Assembly: GCA_016715325.1 (NCBI GenBank)
Contig: JADKAL010000007.1
Span: 85,189-149,188, forward strand
Origin: Methylococcaceae bacterium
Lineage (GTDB): Bacteria; Pseudomonadota; Gammaproteobacteria; Methylococcales; Methylomonadaceae
Reading direction: 5' to 3'
DNA length: 64,000 nucleotides
The position numbers and the translations under genes are program-made. Positions 37,848 through 44,278 of the stretch are shown piece by piece. The notes beneath the pieces are model-generated. The model worked only from the letters and a program-made list of their open reading frames with translations. It was not told the DNA's origin and did not search any database. Positions within the stretch are counted from its first letter, which is position 1, and the number at the start of each line of letters is the position of its first letter.

Positions 37848-38177
37848 TTCTAAACGCCGGGATTTCTTTGTTTCAACTAAACGCAACTCTGAAATGCCGG
37901 CGTCTCTTACAATGTTTGATCCCCATAAGAAGCTGAAATCCGATTATCGTTGCTGAATGTGATCAAATAATCGAGACATCTATTTACAGGAACTTATTTA
38001 GGGCCGAATCCATAATTTCAGTCATGCCTTTCAACTTCGTTCAAGAAGAGTTCAATGTCAATACTCCTGGACGAAGGGCGAGCGGAGATTAAAACCACAT
38101 ACGGACTGCTCAAAAATCCTAAAAACCCCCATGTCTTGCCCAATGCGCTTTAAGCCTTCAAAGAATTCTTAAAAACT
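37848..38177. other. Intergenic stretch with decayed repeat, no gene seen
   Basis: About 330 bp. At 38003-38100 there is a degraded relative of the 118-bp element (AGGGCCGAATCCATAATTTC, then TTCGTTC and GGACGAAGGGCGAGCGGAG). No convincing frame is present. Confidence 0.45.
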
Positions 38178-38214
38178 GTGTGATATGACACACCTACTGT
38201 GTCATATCACACAG
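38178..38214. promoter_or_regulatory. Paired palindromes upstream of the gene at 38675
   Basis: TGTGTGATATGACACA (38178-38193), spacer CCTAC, TGTGTCATATCACACA (38199-38214). They are exact inverted copies, with flanking AAAAAC and GTTTTT. The pair is about 285 bp upstream of the -12 GC at 38468-38483. It could also be a hairpin, but the preceding gene ended 330 bp earlier. Confidence 0.65.
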
Positions 38215-38271
38215 TTTTTATTGGAAGCCGCGTGGAATAAGGGTTTTCAGTGGTTGCTTCAAATCGATAAT

Positions 38272-38287
38272 TGCGTGATATGACACA
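38272..38287. promoter_or_regulatory. Single island palindrome upstream of the gene at 38675
   Basis: TGCGTGATATGACACA, one mismatch to the consensus, about 200 bp upstream of the -12 GC of the candidate promoter at 38468. Confidence 0.55.
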
Positions 38288-38467
38288 CTTTTCATTGCAA
38301 CGAAAGGAAAGGGGAGTGAATGCTGAGTGTTTTCGCAAAATTAACTGAGTGAAGCGAAAATTGAAAAATAATAACTAATTATATTTAATCATATAGTTAT
38401 ATAGCTTTTTTAATAAATAATTCAAGAGTAATAGCCGATTATTAGCGGTAGTTTTTACAAAAATATT

Positions 38468-38483
38468 GGCATGTAAAATGCTT
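38468..38483 (+). promoter_or_regulatory. Sigma-54 promoter candidate for the gene at 38675
   Basis: TGGCATGTAAAATGCT: GG-N10-GC is exact; the -12 half is ATGCT rather than TTGCT. The leader to the ATG at 38675 would be about 180 nt. No other promoter-like sequence stands out in the 460 bp after the palindrome pair. Confidence 0.6.
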
Positions 38484-38674
38484 TATATTCAAGGTCTCAG
38501 CCGAGGTTTCATAGACATTAACTTCCTTAAGCTTCGTCTGAGCATTGCAGTATTGCTTAATGCAACTTTTGGAATTTAATCGTCCCCATTAGTTGAAAGC
38601 ATCCTTCCTCTCTTAGCGGATTGATAGCAATTAATCAAGCGCGATTAATCCGCTCTTTTTAATTTGAGGTGCCT

Positions 38675-39403
38675 ATGAAATTTGAACAAAACGAGACGCT
38701 TATTAACAAATCGCCCATGCGAGTTAGCAAACGAAATGCTTATCATCAAGCCGGTTATTCAGTGTCGATACATTTAGGTAATAAACAAAAGAAATTACCG
38801 GCAGTGCATTTTCAGATTGCTATTACTTCTCCCCGACAAGAACCGCTGGTATCGAGGCGGTATGTTAGACTTCCTGTCAAACAGACGGTTAAATTAGAAG
38901 GCGGTCGCTTGATAGAAAGTTTACCGAACTCCTATGACGCTGCGGTTAAACGATTAAGTCCCAGCCAAAAACAACAGTGCCAAGACGCCTTTGAAGCCGA
39001 TGTAATCAATATCTTGACCGGATCGTTGGCCGAGGCCAAATATGTTGCACTTCGCGACGGTGAAGTTTTCAACGCCAATCTAATCTATTTAGGTGCGTTG
39101 AGATTTTACGGAGGCAGTATGGACTTACAACTCATCAACGAATACATGGCCTGTATGATGCCGGACGATCCTCAAAAGCAGCAATCGAGGTTGGCGGAGT
39201 TGTTTTTACAGGCTTATAGCTTTATTAACGATAAAGATAACTGGTTTATTATTGCCAACCTAGCGGAAACGATAACGAATTTTCCTAAAGATCTTTATAC
39301 ATGCGAAGAATTGATTCACATAATTGAGTCGGCTAACCCGATGAATATCGAGAGGTTTCCAAAATCAAGTTCGTATATAGCAGCAACTTTAACCGCTTAT
39401 TGA
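38675..39403 (+). CDS. Unknown cytoplasmic protein, possibly M41-peptidase-like without the zinc motif
   Basis: 242 residues from the ATG at 38675, which has GAGG 6 bp upstream; a GTG at 38669 would add two residues. There is no signal peptide or TM segment. The middle part ADVINILTGSLAEAKYVALR resembles the helical region of M41-type peptidase-like proteins (AG-x-iAE-a-y), but HExxH is absent, so peptidase activity is not expected. The rest is not recognised. It has its own predicted sigma-54 promoter and three upstream palindromes, which makes it an apparent member of the island regulon though it is not an uptake gene. Confidence 0.7.
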   Translation: MKFEQNETLINKSPMRVSKRNAYHQAGYSVSIHLGNKQKKLPAVHFQIAITSPRQEPLVSRRYVRLPVKQTVKLEGGRLIESLPNSYDAAVKRLSPSQKQQCQDAFEADVINILTGSLAEAKYVALRDGEVFNANLIYLGALRFYGGSMDLQLINEYMACMMPDDPQKQQSRLAELFLQAYSFINDKDNWFIIANLAETITNFPKDLYTCEELIHIIESANPMNIERFPKSSSYIAATLTAY

Positions 39404-39615
39404 CGTCAATTCGGCGGCAGTTTTTCTATAGATGGATAATTTCACAAATTGATCGGAAACAGTAAGAAATCGTTCATCGTTCACTCGGCGAACAATCAAG
39501 CAATCGGTTGATGCTGCACAATATAAAGCTGAGTGTTTAGTCTGAGTTTGCGTTTGGAATAGTGATTTTTTTGTCTAATCAACCCCATAATCGACGAAAA
39601 TAAAAGCAAAAGTTA

Positions 39616-40128
39616 ATGCTATTTTCCTTAAACGTCTCTTTTGAGTTGCTTTTTCGTCGCCATCAGCAGGAATTACTACGTTTTGCCGGGCAATATTCAA
39701 ATGATGAAGTTGCCGAGGATTTGGTACAAGAAGCCTATCTTCGTTTAATTCGTCAGGCACAGACGGAAAAAATCGACAATCCTCGAGCCTATCTGTATAA
39801 AATCACGCGAAATCTCAGCGCCGATTATTTGCGGCAAGGGCAAATCCGTTCGCGCTATCATGAGGATAGCGAATTTGAACTGGAGCAGGTTGCCGACCCG
39901 CAGCCGGAGCTTGACGCCGAAGTCGAAGCGCAAGCGAAGTTGCAACGCTGTTTAGATGCGTTGGATAACTTGCCTGAAGTTTATCGACATGTGTTCTTGT
40001 TGCACAGGATTGACGGCATGACTTATGCTGAAATCGGTAAAGCCTTGCAAATCCCTGCCCGAACCGTTGAGCGTTACGCTGCTAAGGCGCTGGCGCATTG
40101 TTTCGCAAAAGCCCACGATAGCTTTTAG
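39616..40128 (+). CDS. FecI-type ECF sigma factor
   Basis: 170 residues. Region 2 is at about residues 18-75 (EVAEDLVQEAYLRLIRQ, NPRAYLYKITRNLSADYLRQ). Region 4 is at about 110-160 (LPEVYRHVFLLHRIDGMTYAEI, a helix-turn-helix with PARTVERYAAKAL). It is the only one of the four sigma genes without a visible palindrome or GG-N10-GC promoter just upstream. fecR follows after 86 bp; the likely receptor (44279) is now about 3 kb away, beyond an IS cluster and a toxin-antitoxin pair. Confidence 0.92.
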   Translation: MLFSLNVSFELLFRRHQQELLRFAGQYSNDEVAEDLVQEAYLRLIRQAQTEKIDNPRAYLYKITRNLSADYLRQGQIRSRYHEDSEFELEQVADPQPELDAEVEAQAKLQRCLDALDNLPEVYRHVFLLHRIDGMTYAEIGKALQIPARTVERYAAKALAHCFAKAHDSF

Positions 40129-40214
40129 GCTAACATAGCCTGTAAAATTAGTGGCGGTTAATAGATAGGCAAACCGTCATATAAGCATCACGTTTATAAA
40201 AAACCATAACACTG

Positions 40215-41207
40215 ATGGCATCACTCCCAACAAAACCCACTACTGACCAGTATGAACAAGCCAGCTATTGGGTTAGCCTACTGCATGACGGCGATTGTTC
40301 GCCAAAGAAACACCATGATTTTCTAGCCTGGCTAGATGAAAATACGTTTAATCAGAAAGCATATCAAGAAGTCGAAGCGTATTGGCAGCAATTGGATGGC
40401 CTGGAAACGATAGTGAAACCGCAGCTTGATGCGGCCCGAAGCGCGGTCCGGCAGCCGCAAAGCGGGCGGAGGCGTTCGTTTCTAAGACAATCCTTAGCAT
40501 TAGCGGCATTAGTCTTTTTGATGGTTATTGCCGCGCCGATGGTGCAATTATGCCTTGATAACGGCAGTTACCGAACCGCTAAAGGCGAACAGAAGCAAAT
40601 CCTACTAAGTGACGGAAGCCGAATTGATCTCAACACCGAAACCGAAATCCATGTCAATTATACGCTCTTTAATCGCAAGATTAAGTTAGAAAAAGGTGAA
40701 GCCTTATTTACTGTAAAACATATTGCAGAAATGCCGTTCGAAGTTGCTGCTTCCGACAGCATTATTCGCGATATAGGCACCCAATTTAATGTTTACAAAC
40801 AAGCCGACAACGTTTCCGTAACCGTGTTGGAAGGTGAAGTCAGCGTCGGTAAATCTCTGAATACAACAACGCATACTCTCACTGCCGGTATGCAGTTCAC
40901 TTTCAACCAAGACGGACAGAGCCAACTGGCGAGTAAAGACGACTTTAAGGAAATTGCTTCATGGCGAGAAGGTCGCATTGTTTTCAAAGGCCAGCGACTG
41001 GATGTCGTACTGGAACAGTTGTCACGTTATCATGCCGTTAAATTAAGCACGGGCAATTCAAGTTTAGCTTCATTAAAAGTCAGCGGTAGTTTCCCAACTG
41101 ACGATCTTAATCTTGCTCTGAACACCATTGCGGCTAGTTTACCGGTTAAAATCGCCAATAAAGGCCTTGGCAACATCGTTTTAGAAACTTCGAGTAAGAA
41201 AAAATAA
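40215..41207 (+). CDS. FecR family anti-sigma factor / transducer
   Basis: 330 residues. The N-terminal cytoplasmic domain (QASYWVSLLHDGDC, HHDFLAWLDENTFNQKAYQEV) covers about 12-55. A TM helix is at about 93-113 (LALAALVFLMVIAAPMVQL). The periplasmic FecR domain follows (KQILLSDGSRIDLNTETEI, GEALFTVKHIAEMPFEV, IGTQFNVY) and a C-terminal receptor-contact segment (LDVVLEQLSRYHAV, VSGSFPTDDLNLAL). The stop is 14 bp before a CTAG site now holding the IS cluster, so the original fecR-to-receptor spacing was much shorter. Confidence 0.92.
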   Translation: MASLPTKPTTDQYEQASYWVSLLHDGDCSPKKHHDFLAWLDENTFNQKAYQEVEAYWQQLDGLETIVKPQLDAARSAVRQPQSGRRRSFLRQSLALAALVFLMVIAAPMVQLCLDNGSYRTAKGEQKQILLSDGSRIDLNTETEIHVNYTLFNRKIKLEKGEALFTVKHIAEMPFEVAASDSIIRDIGTQFNVYKQADNVSVTVLEGEVSVGKSLNTTTHTLTAGMQFTFNQDGQSQLASKDDFKEIASWREGRIVFKGQRLDVVLEQLSRYHAVKLSTGNSSLASLKVSGSFPTDDLNLALNTIAASLPVKIANKGLGNIVLETSSKKK

Positions 41208-41821
41208 TCTCAAGGTACGCCTAGTGTAACGTCCTCAACAAACATTAAGATATGATACAATTGGTGTCCATGAGAACGCCAATGAAAATTACACTGATTG
41301 AAGAGGATCGAACAGAACTGGAACGCTGGGTGAAGAGCCGGTCTGTTGGGGCTAAACAAAGACTACGGGCTAGAATGGTACTGATGACCGCCGAGGGCTT
41401 GTCAACAACGGTCATTATGGCAACGTTGGGGGTCAGCAACCCGACCTTGAACAAGTGGCGGAATCGCTATCTCGAAAGTGGTGTTGAAGGGCTCAAGAAA
41501 GGCAAGACCCGCCCGTCGCGGATACCGCCGCTGCCGACTGACAAAGTCCAAGAAGTCCTGGCCTTGACATTGACCGGTAAACCGGCTGCCGCGACGCAGT
41601 GGAGTTGCCGGACGATGGCGGAGCAGGTCGGCATTTCCCGGATGGCGGTGCACGGCATCTGGCGGGAGCACAAACTGAAGCCCCATCAAGTGAAGGGCTT
41701 TAAGGTTTCGAACGACCCGCTGTTCGCCGAAAAGTTGCGCGATGTCGTGGGCCTTTACCTGGACCCACCGGAGAAGGCCATCGTGTTTTCCGTCGACGAG
41801 AAAAGCCAAATCCAGGCGCTA

Positions 41822-42943
41822 GTGTAACGTCCTCAACAAACATTAAGATATGATACAATTGGTGTCCATGAGAACGCCAATGAAAATTACACTGATTGAA
41901 GAGGATCGAACAGAACTGGAACGCTGGGTGAAGAGCCGGTCTGTTGGGGCTAAACAAAGACTACGGGCTAGAATGGTACTGATGACCGCCGAGGGCTTGT
42001 CAACAACGGTCATTATGGCAACGTTGGGGGTCAGCAACCCGACCTTGAACAAGTGGCGGAATCGCTATCTCGAAAGTGGTGTTGAAGGGCTCAAGAAAGG
42101 CAAGACCCGCCCGTCGCGGATACCGCCGCTGCCGACTGACAAAGTCCAAGAAGTCCTGGCCTTGACATTGACCGGTAAACCGGCTGCCGCGACGCAGTGG
42201 GTTGCCGGACGATGGCGGAGCAGGTCGGCATTTCCCGGATGGCGGTGCACGGCATCTGGCGGGAGCACAAACTGAAGCCCCATCAAGTGAAGGGCTTTAA
42301 GGTTTCGAACGACCCGCTGTTCGCCGAAAAGTTGCGCGATGTCGTGGGCCTTTACCTGGACCCACCGGAGAAGGCCATCGTGTTTTCCGTCGACGAGAAA
42401 AGCCAAATCCAGGCGCTAGATCGTAGCCAACCCGGCCTGCCGATGAAGCCGGGAAAATGCGGGACGATGACGCACGATTATAAGCGACATGGCACCACAA
42501 CTTTGTTTGCGGCACTCGACGTGCAGACCGGAACGGTGATTGGGCAATGCCAGCCCAGGCACCGCCACGACGAGTTCCTCAAGTTCCTGAAGACAATTGA
42601 CCGGCGAACCGACAAAACCTTGGCATTGCATTTGATCGTCGACAACTATGCGACGCACAAACATGCCGAAGTAAAGGACTGGCTGGCCCAGCATCCCCGG
42701 TTCCACTTACACTTCACGCCAACCTCGGCCTCATGGCTCAACTTAGTCGAGCGTTTCTTCCGGGACATTACCGAGGAACGTATCCGGCGTGGTGTTTTCC
42801 ACAGTGTTGACGACCTCAAAACAGCGATACAGGAGTATCTCGACCACCGCAATAGCAACCCAAAACCTTACCATTGGACAGCCAAACCAGAGACGATCTT
42901 GGCTAAAGTAGACAAAGCTAAAGATATGTTGAGGACGTTACAC
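41822..42943 (+). mobile_element. IS630-family element, copy B, inserted in copy A
   Basis: 1122 bp with both 17-bp terminal repeats, inserted in the CTAG of copy A in the same orientation. The left TA is present (41820-41821), but the right flank reads CA (42944-42945), a point change in the target duplication. A one-base deletion (GTGGGTTG in place of GTGGAGTTG, about 42199-42203) accounts for its length. Confidence 0.93.
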
Positions 42944-42973
42944 CAGATCGTAGCCAACCCGGCCTGCCGATGA
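41850..42973 (+). pseudogene. IS630-family transposase of copy B, frameshifted early
   Basis: The first frame (41850-42275) has the N-terminal helix-turn-helix and then shifts at about 42200, where one A is missing. The second frame (open from 42197 to 42973) encodes the rest, including all three catalytic motifs ([28 protein letters not shown]). Because the right flanking TA has become CA, the stop codon TAG that normally spans the element end is lost, and the frame reads on as [10 protein letters not shown] into copy A. A frameshifting mechanism could in principle join the frames, but the other copies need none. Confidence 0.88.
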
Positions 42974-43498
42974 AGCCGGGAAAATGCGGGACGATGACGC
43001 ACGATTATAAGCGACATGGCACCACAACTTTGTTTGCGGCACTCGACGTGCAGACCGGAACGGTGATTGGGCAATGCCAGCCCAGGCACCGCCACGACGA
43101 GTTCCTCAAGTTCCTGAAGACAATTGACCGGCGAACCGACAAAACCTTGGCATTGCATTTGATCGTCGACAACTATGCGACGCACAAACATGCCGAAGTA
43201 AAGGACTGGCTGGCCCAGCATCCCCGGTTCCACTTACACTTCACGCCAACCTCGGCCTCATGGCTCAACTTAGTCGAGCGTTTCTTCCGGGACATTACCG
43301 AGGAACGTATCCGGCGTGGTGTTTTCCACAGTGTTGACGACCTCAAAACAGCGATACAGGAGTATCTCGACCACCGCAATAGCAACCCAAAACCTTACCA
43401 TTGGACAGCCAAACCAGAGACGATCTTGGCTAAAGTAGACAAAGCTAAAGATATGTTGAGGACGTTACACTAGCGTATCTTCAACCTGAGTAAGCGGC

Positions 43499-43753
43499 TT
43501 AATATTGATAGCGACACTGGGCAATAAAATCGCCATCATCGGTAGCCTTATAAACAATCCGATGTTCACGGTCGATGCGGCGCGACCAGTAGCCAGTCCA
43601 ATTTTGCCGCAAGGGTTGTGGATCGCCCAAACCGGAAAATGGGTTTTGCTTAATATCAGTAATTAGCAAATTAATGCGCTTTAAGGCTTTTTTATCGGTG
43701 GCTTGCCAGTAAAGATAATCTTCCCAGGCTGTTTCTGCCCACAACAACCTCAT
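43499..43753 (-). CDS. yoeB: YoeB/Txe-family toxin with substituted catalytic residues
   Basis: 84 residues, the same length as E. coli YoeB and alignable from memory without gaps (LLWAETAWEDYLYWQATDK, GYWSRRIDREHRIVY, CRYQY end). In YoeB the ribosome-dependent mRNA-cleaving residues are Glu46, Arg65 and His83. Here position 46 is Gln (DPQPLR, codon CAA), Arg65 is kept (EHRIV) and position 83 is Gln (RYQY, codon CAA). Weak or absent toxicity is predicted. The antitoxin gene lies upstream on the same strand, separated by a repeat element rather than overlapping as usual. Confidence 0.88.
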   Translation of the reverse strand: MRLLWAETAWEDYLYWQATDKKALKRINLLITDIKQNPFSGLGDPQPLRQNWTGYWSRRIDREHRIVYKATDDGDFIAQCRYQY

Positions 43754-43759
43754 TCGTCA

Positions 43760-43876
43760 ATATTGATTCGGCCTTTTAAAGCCTGAACCGTTCGTGCTGA
43801 GCGAGTCGAAGCACAGACCGCCTTTCGACTGGCTCAAGACGAACGGAAGTAAATACTTCATAGGGCCGAATCTATA
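43760..43876. repeat. 118-bp palindromic element, copy 2, between antitoxin and toxin
   Basis: Inverted copy of the element at 17761-17878 with the same terminal repeats (TATTGATTCGGCC ... GGGCCGAATCTATA) and the same inner hairpin arms (CCGTTCGT / ACGAACGG). It overlaps the last codons of the antitoxin gene and ends 7 bp before the toxin start codon. It could attenuate toxin expression through its hairpin. Confidence 0.85.
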
Positions 43877-44118
43877 AGGTCATGCTGCACCGATTTTCCG
43901 GCTTCAATTTCGGCGATGGCCTGGTTTAACCGCATCGCATTTTTAGGGCTTGCGATCAGGTAAGCCGTTTCTTCATAGAATTTAAAATCTTCCAAAGAAA
44001 TAATGACCGCAGGCTTACCGTTCTGACGTGTAATCATAATCGGCACATGATCGTCATTAACCTTATCCAAAGTGCTCGCAAGATGACTACGAAAATTTGA
44101 GTAACTGAGCGTATCCAT
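43858..44118 (-). CDS. yefM: YefM/Phd-family antitoxin
   Basis: 86 residues. The N-terminal DNA-binding/dimer domain is typical (LSYSNFRSHLASTLDKVNDD, VPIMITRQNGKPAVIISLED), followed by a toxin-binding tail (EETAYLIASPKNAMRLNQAI, EAGKSVQHDLI). The final codons and stop (DSAL) come from the inserted repeat element, so the natural C-terminus was replaced. It partners the toxin at 43499, from which it is about 104 bp away. A palindrome at 44139-44158 just upstream is probably its operator. Confidence 0.88.
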   Translation of the reverse strand: MDTLSYSNFRSHLASTLDKVNDDHVPIMITRQNGKPAVIISLEDFKFYEETAYLIASPKNAMRLNQAIAEIEAGKSVQHDLIDSAL

Positions 44119-44138
44119 AAACTAATTTATATATAAAA

Positions 44139-44158
44139 AAGTACGCATTTTTGTACTT
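44139..44158. promoter_or_regulatory. Probable operator of the yefM-yoeB unit
   Basis: AAGTAC-N8-GTACTT palindrome about 20 bp upstream of the antitoxin start. In E. coli, YefM binds palindromes with a TGTACA core; here the right arm reads TGTACT. Autoregulation is inferred. Confidence 0.5.
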
Positions 44159-44212
44159 ATATCGAGTTAAGAAAATATTCATAACGATTTTTTTATAGTG
44201 CATCAAAAAAAA

Positions 44213-44240
44213 TGGCGTGATTTTCCTACTTAACCGTCTT
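44213..44240 (+). promoter_or_regulatory. Candidate ECF-type promoter for the receptor at 44279
   Basis: TGGCGTGATTTT starts 22 bp before CGTCTT, the same geometry as at 10030-10057 and 13243-13270. CGTCTT lies 38 bp before the receptor ATG. Confidence 0.4.
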
Positions 44241-44278
44241 ATAGGTGAATGTAATAAAAACAATTACCTGGAGACCTT

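Larger units (their letters stand above)
41224..43470 (+). mobile_element. IS630-family element, copy A, split by copy B
   Basis: The outer copy runs 41224-41821 and 42946-43470. Together these make 1123 bp with both terminal repeats, flanked by TA at 41222-41223 and 43471-43472 in a CTAG target. Its transposase frame would be intact (365 codons) without the insertion at position 598 of the element, just after codons for [12 protein letters not shown]. It is the reference copy in the window: neither of the two single-base lesions of copies 1 and B is present. Confidence 0.93.

Noticed and set aside
41850..42275. Programmed frameshift transposase as in IS1/IS3
   Set aside because: Copy A shows an uninterrupted frame, and lesions in copies 1 and B differ, so these are mutations.
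44213..44228. Sigma-54 promoter for the receptor at 44279 (TGGCGTGATTTTCCTA)
   Set aside because: No GC at the -12 position and no island palindrome upstream.
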